From the NCBI RefSeq assembly GCF_024171645.1, contig NZ_JALKAC010000001.1, positions 248,001-312,000 of the forward strand: a stretch of DNA of 64,000 nt, read 5' to 3'. Both the position numbers and the translations under genes were made by a program. This DNA is from Flavobacterium sp. HSC-32F16. GTDB lineage: Bacteria; Bacteroidota; Bacteroidia; Flavobacteriales; Flavobacteriaceae. How positions within the stretch are numbered: position 1 is the first letter of the stretch; each line of letters starts with the position of its first letter. The notes under the pieces are model-generated. The model was not told where the DNA came from. It worked only from the letters and a program-made list of their open reading frames with translations, and did no database searches. Below are positions 52,021-61,949 of the stretch, piece after piece.

Positions 52021-55000
52021 TTAATTAATGTCGCTATTCTTTATTTCGTAAAACACTTTATTCTGGGGGGTCACCAATACTGTTTTTTTACCTTGTTTAC
52101 ATTCAAAATACCCCTTCTCTATATATCTGATATCATCGTAAATAAGTGAAATAATTATGAAATTTGATAAATCTACCACACCTTGTTTTTGTTCTTTGGA
52201 AACGATAGCTAAATTTGTCCTTTCAAGTATTTTATAATCATCATAGTCTTTATTATTTTCCGATTTTGTTTTATTATTTTCCTGATTTGCAGGAGTAATT
52301 TCATACGGATTACGGTCATTATCAATTAGGTTTCCATAATAATCAATTCGTCCCTTTTTTCCATCTTTTATAAAGGTATAGCACCAATAAGGAAGATTTT
52401 TTTCTCTATACAATGTATCGCATTCAATCGAAAATTGTTTTTCTCCATAACTTCCATACATTGTGTGTATTTTATTCTTTCGACCTTGGATTCCTTCTGT
52501 AAAATTTAAATCATCTTGCTCAATCGGAATTATTACGCGACCGTTCAGAAAATCTAAAATCCCTTTTTTCTTATTTTTTGTAACTACCAATACCTTTTGC
52601 TCATTCGCATACCCTTTATTAAAATCAATATTTTTAATATTATCATAAACAAATTCATGAAGCATCTGATTTTTATTGGTAAGCACTCCATATTTAGTAC
52701 CTCTTTTAGCAATGAAATTGGTATTGTCCGGCGTATATAAGCTATCATTTACAAAGGGTATTAATATACTTTCGTTTGCATCAATTACCCCATATTTATT
52801 ATTCCTTTTGACTATAAAAAGTGTAGTGCGTAAAAAAGGATCGTAATTACGATCATAATGCTCCATTGTTTTTGAATCTTCAAAAATCAAGCGACCATAT
52901 TTACTATATTTAATCATTTTTACACTATGATTTTTATCGTCATACTGCCTATCTGAATAACCTCCGTCAATGTCGTCACTAAATTTTGCTGCTGTAGTTT
53001 CTAAATCAATTTTTTGCGTTTTTAAATTCAGCAGTTTAATGGTGTTACCGTCCCTAAGTATTAAATGATGATTGACGGTTATATTACTAAAATCAAATTT
53101 CCAATTGGCAGGCACTATAAACGAAACTATTTTTCTGTTTTCTGGGCCTATAATATCTACTTTGTCTTTGGTTTTACAAATGAATATTTTGTTGACATAT
53201 TCTAAAATAACATCTCTTTTTGCTTTGTTGCACCAAACACTATTATAATTTTCAAATGGAAAAATGATTTCATCATATTTGTTGTCTGCTGGCACTAAAA
53301 CTTTTCCGTCAAAGTTGACTATACCGTATTTATCGCTTTTGGCATCAGTCTTAAACTTAAATAAACTAAAGATTATCTTTTGATTTTCAGAAACTTGACT
53401 TCTCTCTTTATCATTTTGATAATAATAATCTACTACCGGATACTTGAACTTGGCAATTTCTAATTTATCGTTAACTGCTCCGTACAGATCTTTATCATTA
53501 TAGATAAAAAATTTATTTTTATACGAAACTATTGGATAGGGAGCCTGATACATATTAAAATCCGTGTCAAAAAACACCTGTTTTTCATCGGCAGTGTTTG
53601 CTAAAATAAATTTTTGATCATACTGTGAATGAGTATATCGTGCCAATATTGCTCCCGAATCCTTTCCGTTTTGAAGATTATACAATCCGTATCGACCTAA
53701 TTTATCCTGATAACCAAGTATAATATTGTGGATATCAGTTCGGATATTATTGCAATTATCCAATACTTTGGTAAGTGTGTCTCCCTGTATTTTCAACAAG
53801 GATATTTTGTAATCATAAATTTGTCTCCCATTATCAAAATAGGAAATGTTTTGATAATTTACTTTTTCAGAAATAATATAATAGCATGTTTTTATGGAAT
53901 CATTTCGAATACTCAATCTTTCTATTATATCCTGAATGATAAAAGGGTAAATGCTTTGTCCTTTGCTATTATACAGACCATAATTATTATCTTTATTTTT
54001 TACTTCAAAGACAAGGGCTTCTTCTCTTTTTTCGTTATAGCTTGGATTCGGGTAAGTAGTAATACTTTCATATTTTACGGGTACAACTTCTTTTCCATTA
54101 ATATCCAACAAACCTTCAAGCGATTTAGAATCTTTTATATTATTTCCAGCTAAAAAAATATTTTTATTAGCATGAATTATATACGAGTATTGAGCCTTTA
54201 GAATTTCTTTACCATCAACATCCTCAATACCATATTTATTATTTTGTTTAAATAATTGTCGATCTGTGTAAGTATCATTCAGTCCATCAAACGAATTTTG
54301 GCTTGATACATATTCTTTAGGATTATTGTCCTTTGAATCGCGGTATAATTCACCATTTAATTTATAAAGGGTCTTTCTTTTGTTATGATAAGCTGCTATA
54401 AGTAAACCCTGGGCTTTAGTATTATCTATACATACAAAATCATACTGTGGTTTTTCTATTTTTTTGTTATTCAAAATAGTAAACCCCCAATTGTTTTTTA
54501 TCCTATAAAATAACACATCTTTGTAATAGATATTACTGCTAAAACTTTTAATTTCATCATATTCATTATTTAATAACTTTTTTCCATCCAATAGTCTGGC
54601 GCCAAACTTATTTTTATTTTTAGTAATGAAAATATAGTATTTTGAATATTCTTTTCTTTCTACAACAGGCTCAGTAAAGAAAAGATTCGAATGCTTGCTT
54701 TGTAAAAGTGTATTTCCGTAATTTGAAATAGAATCATAAACAGGTTCAGTGAAATACTCAAGTTTGCTAAAATTATAAACACCCGCCTTGTTGTCTTTTT
54801 TTACTATTAAATATTTGTTTTTATCTTTTAAAGGGATTTCGTTGGGCTGGTTAAAATTTTCTTTGTCATTAATAATTTTTGACAGAATATTATCATCCTG
54901 GCTTTCTTTTTCATAAGAATCAAAAATATCCTTGATGAAAAGGTTGATTTGGGGCTGGTAAATAGAAAGATGATTACCAATATGTAAAATAAAATATTTC

Positions 55001-55758
55001 GATTCCTTTTCTTCAGCATAATTCGGATACATTTCTTCATAAGAATCAATAGAATCAACTAAAACTTCATTTTTTTTTAGATTGATAAATTTCCATTTTC
55101 CATCTTTTTTAGCCAATAGCAGGTTATTTCTATACAGTATCGCAGAAGAGCACTCAAAAATCAGTTTACAGTTTAAATCATAAATACCAATGGTTTCCTG
55201 AATTTTTGAATTTTTATCCAAATCGGTTACGATAAAATATTCTAGCGTCCCATGCAAACCGTTGTAATAGGTAAAATAATCTTCACTGGTTGTAATTTTC
55301 TGATTTTTAAATGGTATTACAATTTTTCCAGTTTTATCAAGAAGTGCTTGCTGATTATTTTTAATGACCACAAAAAAAGTAGATTTATCATCGCAAAAAG
55401 TTAAAATCCAATCGTAAATAGGTGCAATCACATAACTATTTGTCTTTCTATTAAAAACACCTTCAGATACAATATTTAAAGTTTGTACTCTAACTTTAAT
55501 GTTCAAGGTATCTTTATCGGATATTCCATATTTCTCCGAAAAATTATGATTGAGAATCGAAGCAATATGCTCTTTCCAAACGCCAATATTGGTATTTTGT
55601 AAAAGTTCCTTATCTTTTATTTTATCAAATGTTTTAAGAGATTCATTAAATTTTCCTTCATTATAAAACTGCATGGCTTGTTTTCTCAAAGCTTCGCTAT
55701 TTTGGGAGAAACCAGTTAAAGGCAGTAAGGCAAATAATATTAGTACTATTTTTTTCAT
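52021..55758 (-). CDS. Giant WG-repeat periplasmic/outer-membrane protein
   Basis: 1245 residues from the chosen start (MKKIVLILFALLPLTGFSQ; the frame upstream to 55782 adds nothing leader-like). Cleavable signal peptide; an N-terminal TPR-like helical stretch (EALRKQAMQFYNEGKFNESL); then many WG-type units such as NNKYGIEDVDGKEILKAQYS, NNKYGVIDANESILIPFVND and KKGILDFLNGRVIIPIEQDD. WG-containing repeats form beta structures with unknown partners. It is the last gene of a three-gene operon with two lipoproteins. Function unknown; it resembles sensor/decoy-like repeat proteins. Confidence 0.85.
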   Translation of the reverse strand: MKKIVLILFALLPLTGFSQNSEALRKQAMQFYNEGKFNESLKTFDKIKDKELLQNTNIGVWKEHIASILNHNFSEKYGISDKDTLNIKVRVQTLNIVSEGVFNRKTNSYVIAPIYDWILTFCDDKSTFFVVIKNNQQALLDKTGKIVIPFKNQKITTSEDYFTYYNGLHGTLEYFIVTDLDKNSKIQETIGIYDLNCKLIFECSSAILYRNNLLLAKKDGKWKFINLKKNEVLVDSIDSYEEMYPNYAEEKESKYFILHIGNHLSIYQPQINLFIKDIFDSYEKESQDDNILSKIINDKENFNQPNEIPLKDKNKYLIVKKDNKAGVYNFSKLEYFTEPVYDSISNYGNTLLQSKHSNLFFTEPVVERKEYSKYYIFITKNKNKFGARLLDGKKLLNNEYDEIKSFSSNIYYKDVLFYRIKNNWGFTILNNKKIEKPQYDFVCIDNTKAQGLLIAAYHNKRKTLYKLNGELYRDSKDNNPKEYVSSQNSFDGLNDTYTDRQLFKQNNKYGIEDVDGKEILKAQYSYIIHANKNIFLAGNNIKDSKSLEGLLDINGKEVVPVKYESITTYPNPSYNEKREEALVFEVKNKDNNYGLYNSKGQSIYPFIIQDIIERLSIRNDSIKTCYYIISEKVNYQNISYFDNGRQIYDYKISLLKIQGDTLTKVLDNCNNIRTDIHNIILGYQDKLGRYGLYNLQNGKDSGAILARYTHSQYDQKFILANTADEKQVFFDTDFNMYQAPYPIVSYKNKFFIYNDKDLYGAVNDKLEIAKFKYPVVDYYYQNDKERSQVSENQKIIFSLFKFKTDAKSDKYGIVNFDGKVLVPADNKYDEIIFPFENYNSVWCNKAKRDVILEYVNKIFICKTKDKVDIIGPENRKIVSFIVPANWKFDFSNITVNHHLILRDGNTIKLLNLKTQKIDLETTAAKFSDDIDGGYSDRQYDDKNHSVKMIKYSKYGRLIFEDSKTMEHYDRNYDPFLRTTLFIVKRNNKYGVIDANESILIPFVNDSLYTPDNTNFIAKRGTKYGVLTNKNQMLHEFVYDNIKNIDFNKGYANEQKVLVVTKNKKKGILDFLNGRVIIPIEQDDLNFTEGIQGRKNKIHTMYGSYGEKQFSIECDTLYREKNLPYWCYTFIKDGKKGRIDYYGNLIDNDRNPYEITPANQENNKTKSENNKDYDDYKILERTNLAIVSKEQKQGVVDLSNFIIISLIYDDIRYIEKGYFECKQGKKTVLVTPQNKVFYEIKNSDIN

Positions 55759-55848
55759 GCAGTTATAATAAATTAGTAACATTTTTTGAAATCCTTTTTT
55801 AGTTTTTGCTGTTCAATTTCAGCTATAATGCTGTCTATTTTTGTTTTT

Positions 55849-56463
55849 CTATTCTAACATAAAGTCTTTTACATCACTTAAAATTTCTCCTGTTTTACCA
55901 TCAATTTTTATTGTTCTGGTCCCTTCCATTAAATTTAGCTGTAGTACGTAACAATAACTGGTAAACAAAAAAAGACGTTTATATGAAAATCTATCTATTA
56001 ATAATGACTTGTAATTAGTGTCGTTAATCAAGTCAATCTGCAAATCTTTTTTCAGCATTGCTATCAATTCTTTTACTGTAAAATCAAAGTTTTCATCATA
56101 ATTTTTCCAGCTTATCAAAACTCCTTTTTCGTCATAACTTTTCCAGATACCAACTGGCATTGCGTAAAAATGACAAAATTGATTTACCAATAAATTTGTC
56201 GTTTTATCGTAAAGAGAAGTTTGCTTGAAACTATGATTATCCCAAACTAGTTCTTTTTTATATTGATCTTTACTCTCATACAACTTGACAATTGTATCCT
56301 GCAAAGTATATTCATAAATACTGTCAAGTTTATTCTCATTGAATTTTTTCAAATCGAATTTTTCAGAAGTGGCACTATCAATATTTTCAGGCAAGATTGT
56401 TTTTTTATCACTACAGGATAAAATACACAATATCGTAATTGCAATAAATACTTTTTGAATCAT
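55849..56463 (-). CDS. Lipoprotein (unknown), WG/DKNYY operon
   Basis: 204 residues. Lipobox CILSCSDK with Cys at about 17; beta-strand-like mature part (YESKDQYKKELVWDNHSFKQ, KIDGKTGEIL). Not recognised. Lies 30 bases after the 56494 gene and 90 bases before the WG-repeat start, so it is the middle of the operon. Confidence 0.65.
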   Translation of the reverse strand: MIQKVFIAITILCILSCSDKKTILPENIDSATSEKFDLKKFNENKLDSIYEYTLQDTIVKLYESKDQYKKELVWDNHSFKQTSLYDKTTNLLVNQFCHFYAMPVGIWKSYDEKGVLISWKNYDENFDFTVKELIAMLKKDLQIDLINDTNYKSLLIDRFSYKRLFLFTSYCYVLQLNLMEGTRTIKIDGKTGEILSDVKDFMLE

Positions 56464-56493
56464 GAATAAAATTATATTTCCTAAAAACTTTAA

Positions 56494-58554
56494 CTACTGA
56501 ACATAGTATGGAATACTGTACAAACATCTTACTGGGTTTCCATCTTTAATTGCCGGAATCCAATTAGGAGATAATTTTAAGACTCTTTCTAATTCTCTTC
56601 CCGATCCATAGCCAATATCTCGAATCACTTCTATCTCAGACAAGCTTCCATCCTTTTCAATTATAAATTTTGCAAAAACTCCGCCTCTAGAAGATTCATC
56701 ATCAAGTATTTCTTTCGGAATAACATAATTCTTCTTTATAAAAGCATAAAACTTTTGAATCCCGCCTGGATAATCTGGCCTAATTTGGACAGCTACAGCA
56801 TTATAAACTTCATTATCTATTGTTTTACTTTTATTCTCGTTCTTTTCTTGTTTTACTATTTTTTGAGGTCCAATTGTTCTATTGTTTCCATATTTTTTGG
56901 CAAGATCAATTGCTTCAAAAGAGAATTCCCATTTACGGTCAAATACTTTACCTAAAAAGCGATACGATATTTTATCTGAAATTTTGACAAGCCAAAAACC
57001 TTCCGAATTTTTAAACAAATAAAAATTTGAAAGAGGCGTTGGATCATTACCACAGAAACCACCTCTATATCCGGAAAACGAAGCCAATAATTCTATTCCT
57101 GTACTTTTAATAATTTTTACATTTTTGCAGTATAATAAGTTTTTATCAATCAGGAAAATATCGAAAGTGCGTGCAGAATTCACATCGATATCACTCATTT
57201 TTTTTATGTCACGAATTCTTTCATTACAATAAGAAACCACATTCTTATCTTTATAATATTTATCTTCATAATATTGATTACTATTATCCATTGGTATAAA
57301 TGTTTCAGCATCAAATGAAGTTCGCTTACCCCTAAAATAAATACGATTATACATTTTGCAAAAATTATAATCGATGAAAACCTTATTGGAACCATCAAAA
57401 TCGTCAATATCATTTTTTTGTGCTTTTGCTGCCGCAATTTGTTTTGGACTTAAATCTTCATAAAAAGATTTTGTTCGAGTTGCATAAGCCTGATTTTTAT
57501 AAAAGATAATCCCGCTATACTTATTATATGATATATATTTGCTGTTAAACTTTCCTTCATATTGAAAAGGTAATTTTTCTATAATCTCTTTTTTCAATTC
57601 TTGATTATATCCTCTTTCATAAATTCCATTTTTATCATAAAAACAATAGGCACCACTAAGAAAACCGAAAGAAGGAAGATCTACTTTCTTGTCAATCTCT
57701 TTACCATCTTTAAAAATGCTTTTACCATCAGTAATGTAAAAATCATAGTTGTCAGCAGTCCAAACTTTAACTATACTAGAATTTTTAAGTTTCATTGGAG
57801 TTTTATTACCTCTAAAATATACATCATTGTTATATCTGGTATAATGTGCCGACAGTGCTTTTAAATTGTCTGGATGCATATCATCAACTAATTCTCCATT
57901 GCGAAAGACGTATTTTTTTGTTTTAAAAAAATCACAGTTAACATATTGATATGGTTCTCCACCAAAAGAAGCAACTTCACCTTTGAAATAAATGTGATTT
58001 TTATCGTGACAAAAATCATACGGATTGGTATTTGCCGTAGCTCCATCTGACCCTTGTATTTTTTTGTCGAAGTAATAAATGAAATTCTTGTCTTTATAAT
58101 ATTGATCTTTAACCTCTCCATTGTAACTCTTGCAAGGATTAGGCTGAAAAGTTGCCACATCAATATTCTTTAATTCTGTAGTGTTTTTAAATACTTTATA
58201 TTTTGTTTTCCATAGAAGATCATTTTCTTTATTTATTCCTAAAGCAACAAAACCGGTGGTATCTATTTTTAAAAATTCACCTTTAACGTACATCCCGTTT
58301 TTATCAAATGCAAACCCCGGTTCATTATTTTTCCCGGGTTTAAAAGAAACAATATCCGGATAAAAAACAATATGTGTACAAACATCCTGATATACAACAT
58401 AATCTTTGTTTACGATGTAAGTAGGATTTTCAACAAAATTGCATTCTCCCGATCCATATTCTATTTTTAGAGCAGGATCTTCCAATGCTGCTATACTAGT
58501 ATTTTGACAGCTAAAAAACAATAGAAAACTAATGGGTAAAAATATTCTTATCAT
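56494..58554 (-). CDS. DKNYY-repeat lipoprotein with C-terminal TonB-like domain
   Basis: 686 residues. Lipobox LLFFSCQN with Cys near 16. About 90-530: repeated DKNYY-family units (VKDQYYKDKNFIYYFDKKIQ, CHDKNHIYFKGE, YYKDKNVVSYCNE), each about 40-50 residues. Residues ~590-686 form an energy-transducer TonB C-terminal-like domain (RPDYPGGIQKFYAFIKKNYV, GGVFAKFIIEKDGSLSEIEV, then PNWIPAIKDGNPV). The combination of lipid anchor, repeat and TonB-C is unusual and would place a TonB-like domain on the outer leaflet or in the periplasm. First gene of the WG operon. Confidence 0.75.
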   Translation of the reverse strand: MIRIFLPISFLLFFSCQNTSIAALEDPALKIEYGSGECNFVENPTYIVNKDYVVYQDVCTHIVFYPDIVSFKPGKNNEPGFAFDKNGMYVKGEFLKIDTTGFVALGINKENDLLWKTKYKVFKNTTELKNIDVATFQPNPCKSYNGEVKDQYYKDKNFIYYFDKKIQGSDGATANTNPYDFCHDKNHIYFKGEVASFGGEPYQYVNCDFFKTKKYVFRNGELVDDMHPDNLKALSAHYTRYNNDVYFRGNKTPMKLKNSSIVKVWTADNYDFYITDGKSIFKDGKEIDKKVDLPSFGFLSGAYCFYDKNGIYERGYNQELKKEIIEKLPFQYEGKFNSKYISYNKYSGIIFYKNQAYATRTKSFYEDLSPKQIAAAKAQKNDIDDFDGSNKVFIDYNFCKMYNRIYFRGKRTSFDAETFIPMDNSNQYYEDKYYKDKNVVSYCNERIRDIKKMSDIDVNSARTFDIFLIDKNLLYCKNVKIIKSTGIELLASFSGYRGGFCGNDPTPLSNFYLFKNSEGFWLVKISDKISYRFLGKVFDRKWEFSFEAIDLAKKYGNNRTIGPQKIVKQEKNENKSKTIDNEVYNAVAVQIRPDYPGGIQKFYAFIKKNYVIPKEILDDESSRGGVFAKFIIEKDGSLSEIEVIRDIGYGSGRELERVLKLSPNWIPAIKDGNPVRCLYSIPYYVQ

Positions 58555-59073
58555 AGATCTTGGCTTAATGAATGGGACATCACTATTTCATCTGCTTTTA
58601 GAAGTAAAAAAACAAAATTTATTTCATTACAGTAAAAATAAAGTAAAAATCTTCTAAGTAAATCTCCTTCATAATAACATAGATAACCTAAAAGGTAAAA
58701 GGGTTGGGATAGAATGAAAAATAATTTCAAAAAAGATATTGATGTTTAACCATTTTTAACTTTTAACCCTTACTGTACATACAAACCGCTATAGAATTAA
58801 AATTCAAAATGATGGTTCAAAGTCCTGCTAAGGATATAAATTATCCTAATTCTATTTTCACAATTATCCTTTAAATAAAAAAAAATAGCCAAATTTAAAT
58901 TATTGAAAATCTAGTTTCTTTCCAACCTTTCAAACAAAATCGACATCTATAATCAAAAGACGGATATTTAATTCTCTGAGATATGACATTTTAAAAAGTC
59001 ATTTTTATTTTTATACTTTTAACTATCGTTTTTACAAATAATTAATTCAAAACTATAAAACCAAAATTATATC
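58555..59073. other. 519-base gap between divergent operons
   Basis: Very AT-rich. No clear TAnnTTTG box on either strand, no hairpin, no ORF. It presumably holds both promoters. Confidence 0.4.
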
Positions 59074-59502
59074 ATGAGAAAAACAATCTTGATCATCTTA
59101 TATTTTATTACTATGATATCTTTCGCACAAACAAAGGTAATTGCACACAAAAGTCATAGCGGCTCTAAAAACTCATTTGCAAAGGCATATCAAAATAATC
59201 TCTTTGATATTAGAGACTCTAATTTTGGGTTACCTGAGCATAAAATCCAAAGATTAGATACTATTATTGCCATAAACGATTCTACTACTGTACTTAGATA
59301 TAGAGTATCTAAAACTAAATATCATATTGGAACGAAATTTGAAAATATAGACGAGTCTGATATTATTAAAAAAACTCAAACACTAAAAAATGATCGTTTA
59401 ATAAATAAAAAAAACACTATAAAATATATAAAATCACATGCTTCAATATTTTATAACACTCCTATTGATGAGGTAGTATTCATTGGCTTTAAAAAGGAAT
59501 AA
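59074..59502 (+). CDS. Small secreted protein (unknown)
   Basis: 142 residues with a signal peptide (ILIILYFITMISFAQ). The mature part is polar, with KVIAHKSHSGSKNSFAKAYQ and DTIIAINDSTTVLRYRVSKT. Not recognised. First gene of a likely three-gene operon (11 bases to the next). Confidence 0.6.
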   Translation: MRKTILIILYFITMISFAQTKVIAHKSHSGSKNSFAKAYQNNLFDIRDSNFGLPEHKIQRLDTIIAINDSTTVLRYRVSKTKYHIGTKFENIDESDIIKKTQTLKNDRLINKKNTIKYIKSHASIFYNTPIDEVVFIGFKKE

Positions 59503-59513
59503 ACTATTTCATA

Positions 59514-60734
59514 ATGAAAAAATCAAATCTCTTTTGGTATCAGGCATTCCTATCATTTGGCTTATTGGGAGTATTGTTTGTGCCTTTTTCTTTTCGCTAT
59601 TTTGATTTTCAGTCCAAAATAACGAAGTTTATATTTGAAGATTTGATTCTTTTAATTTCCTCTTATTTCAAAAGTACTGCTATTTCAAATCCTGAAATTA
59701 CGTCAGATTCCACAATGCTTTATTATCTGTTTTTTATTTTATTCATTCTGTGTTTAATCTTTACAGTAGCTTTCTCCTTTTTTGAATTTTGGAAAAATCA
59801 TAAAACCCCAATTATTAAGGCATTTCAAATTGTTTTAACCTATTATCTTGCCTGTATTATGCTTAAATATGGTTTGGATAAAATCTTTAAAGTACAATTT
59901 TACCTTCCAGAGCCTAATATTTTATATACGCCATTAGGAATGCTTGATAAAGACATTTTGTTTTGGAGCACTATGGGAACTTCTTACAGTTACAATATCT
60001 TCATGGGTTTGATGGAAGTTGTTCCTGCCTTGATGTTATTTTTTAACAAAACCAGAATTCTTGGTCTTTTAATTCTTTCGGGAGTTTTAATGAATGTCGG
60101 GTTTATCAATTTTAGCTTTGACCTTTCAGTGAAGTTATACTCCTTGTTCTTACTTCTGATTTGTTTTTTATTGCTTGTTCCGAATTTAAAAAAAATAATT
60201 CTTTTTTTTATATCCAACCAACCAATCGTATTGTCACACTTTAAAGGATCGGACATAATCAGCTCAAAATCAACAAGAATCAGTATAAAAACATTAATTA
60301 TCATTTTTATTTTTATGGAATCTCTTTTTCCATACATTCAAAACCAAAATTTCAACAACGACAATGCCATTCAAAATCCACTTCACGGTGCATATGAAGT
60401 TGTCAAAATAGAAAAGAATGAAACGAAGAAAAATTCTGTAAATCTGAAAATAAAACGCATTTTCATACATCGAGACAGTTATTTTATTTTTCAGTATGAA
60501 GATGATAGTATGCAAGATTTTTATCTAGAAATTAATGAAGCTAAAAATCAATTCACACTCACTAATTACAACAGTCAAAAAATAAGATTGCATTACAAAT
60601 TTGCAGACCATTCAAAAACATTAACCATTTCATCTCCAGAATTAGGCATTACTTTTTATACTAAATCACTTCCGTGGAAACAAATGCCATTATTACAACC
60701 TCTTTTTCATTGGACAGTAGATGAAATTCACTAA
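59514..60734 (+). CDS. Multi-pass membrane protein (DoxX-like?), unknown
   Basis: 406 residues. About 8 hydrophobic segments in the first 270 residues (FLSFGLLGVLFVPFSFRYF, YYLFFILFILCLIFTVAFSF, KAFQIVLTYYLACIMLKYG) and a soluble C-terminal domain of about 120 residues (HGAYEVVKIEKNETKKNSVN to the end), strand-rich. The TM arrangement is loosely DoxX-like; I cannot be sure. Operon partner of 59074 and 60780. Confidence 0.5.
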   Translation: MKKSNLFWYQAFLSFGLLGVLFVPFSFRYFDFQSKITKFIFEDLILLISSYFKSTAISNPEITSDSTMLYYLFFILFILCLIFTVAFSFFEFWKNHKTPIIKAFQIVLTYYLACIMLKYGLDKIFKVQFYLPEPNILYTPLGMLDKDILFWSTMGTSYSYNIFMGLMEVVPALMLFFNKTRILGLLILSGVLMNVGFINFSFDLSVKLYSLFLLLICFLLLVPNLKKIILFFISNQPIVLSHFKGSDIISSKSTRISIKTLIIIFIFMESLFPYIQNQNFNNDNAIQNPLHGAYEVVKIEKNETKKNSVNLKIKRIFIHRDSYFIFQYEDDSMQDFYLEINEAKNQFTLTNYNSQKIRLHYKFADHSKTLTISSPELGITFYTKSLPWKQMPLLQPLFHWTVDEIH

Positions 60735-60779
60735 AGCTAAAAGACTTTCCTAAAATGGCTATTTACTAAAAACCCAAAT

Positions 60780-61427
60780 ATGAAAAACTTGAAACTATTT
60801 TTTATCCTAATTCTACTTTCGCAATTATCCTTCGCACAAAACAGAGTAGTTTACGGAGTAGTTAGTGATAGTACCGGACTTCCTATTCCGGGAGCAAACA
60901 TCTTAGTTGAAGGAACAAAAACAAATGCACAAACCGATTGGGATGGTTGTTTTTCCATTAAAGCAGATTCAGATCAATTCTTAGTTTTTACTAATCTAGG
61001 ATTTTTTTTCCAAAAGATTATTGCCTCCAAAAATGATATCAAGGTGATCCTTCAAATAGATCATTCACATGATTACGACTGTATAATTCCTCCTTTACCT
61101 ATAAAAAAAGTAAAACCTCGCTTTGCTATTACAACTATATCTGCTAAGGATTTAAAAAATGCCAACAATCCCAAATACAATTTTAAGAACTATTATAACA
61201 GCAATCCATCGATTTTTGTTTCAGACTACACTTTGAAAAAAGCAGATTATGAATTTCAAATAAAATACAAAATAATCTATTCTCCAATTCAGGATCGTAA
61301 TATTGAATATGCCACAACCTACAATAAACTTACTTTTAAGTATTTAAAAAAGAAATATAAAAAAACTTGGCAATCTGAGATTAGAAGAGACGCTATTGGA
61401 TTAAATGAGTTTTTGAAGAAAAATTAG
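60780..61427 (+). CDS. Secreted CarboxypepD_reg-like domain protein
   Basis: 215 residues. Signal peptide (LFFILILLSQLSFAQN). Residues ~22-95: CarboxypepD_reg-like/SusC-type N-terminal beta sandwich (VVYGVVSDSTGLPIPGANIL, VEGTKTNAQTDWDGCFSIKA). The rest (YNFKNYYNSNPSIFV, FKYLKKKYKKTWQSEIRRDA) is unrelated and short. There is no TonB-dependent receptor barrel, so it is a stand-alone regulatory fold. Lies 45 bases after the membrane protein gene. Confidence 0.75.
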   Translation: MKNLKLFFILILLSQLSFAQNRVVYGVVSDSTGLPIPGANILVEGTKTNAQTDWDGCFSIKADSDQFLVFTNLGFFFQKIIASKNDIKVILQIDHSHDYDCIIPPLPIKKVKPRFAITTISAKDLKNANNPKYNFKNYYNSNPSIFVSDYTLKKADYEFQIKYKIIYSPIQDRNIEYATTYNKLTFKYLKKKYKKTWQSEIRRDAIGLNEFLKKN

Positions 61428-61715
61428 AATAATTAACACTAAACCCCATTATGACTCTCTAATAACCTAAACTGATTGTTAATCAATGTTCAATGACTAA
61501 ATTAAATTTTATTTTAAAACGTCTTATCATTTCTTGCTTTTTCCGCTCTCATGTATTCGATTATTAATTATTTCTCGAGTGAGGCAAAAAAAATGATTTA
61601 TTACCATAGATCTGCTGCTTTTTTGCTACAAAAAATTAATACTCTGTTTTTTACCTAAATAATTTACTCAATAACGTTTTCTTGAAATCATTAGTAAAAT
61701 CTAATAATTTTCCAT

Positions 61716-61843
61716 CAATCCCCAACAGGACATCTAAACCAAATTGTAAAAGCCACTGGAAGACAAACAACTACATATAATAAGCCAATTTCTTCAAATC
61801 ATCCAAAAAAAATGTTGAAATTTGTCCCGTCGGGGTAACAAAA
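61716..61843. repeat. ~125-bp dispersed repeat, copy R4
   Basis: caatccccaacaggacatct to cccgtcggggtaacaaaa, similar to R1-R3; the tail is a variant of the tRNA-Arg 3' end. A different hairpin follows (61847-61858 with 61863-61874). Confidence 0.8.
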
Positions 61844-61846
61844 TTA

Positions 61847-61880
61847 AAATCCCATTTCTAACGAAATGCGATTTTTTTTT
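61847..61880 (+). terminator. Hairpin terminator after R4
   Basis: AAATCCCATTTC with GAAATGCGATTT (one mismatch), loop TAAC, then a T run. Confidence 0.65.
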
Positions 61881-61949
61881 ATTTTAAAACACAGGTTTTA
61901 ATTCAAAAAATGGCTTTATCTTTAAGCCTTTAGAAAATTGATATTCGTT

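Larger units (their letters stand above)
61428..61949. other. 522-base gap with repeat R4 and hairpin
   Basis: Contains R4 (61716-61843) and a terminator-like hairpin (61847-61880). The rest is AT-rich; no gene. Confidence 0.55.
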
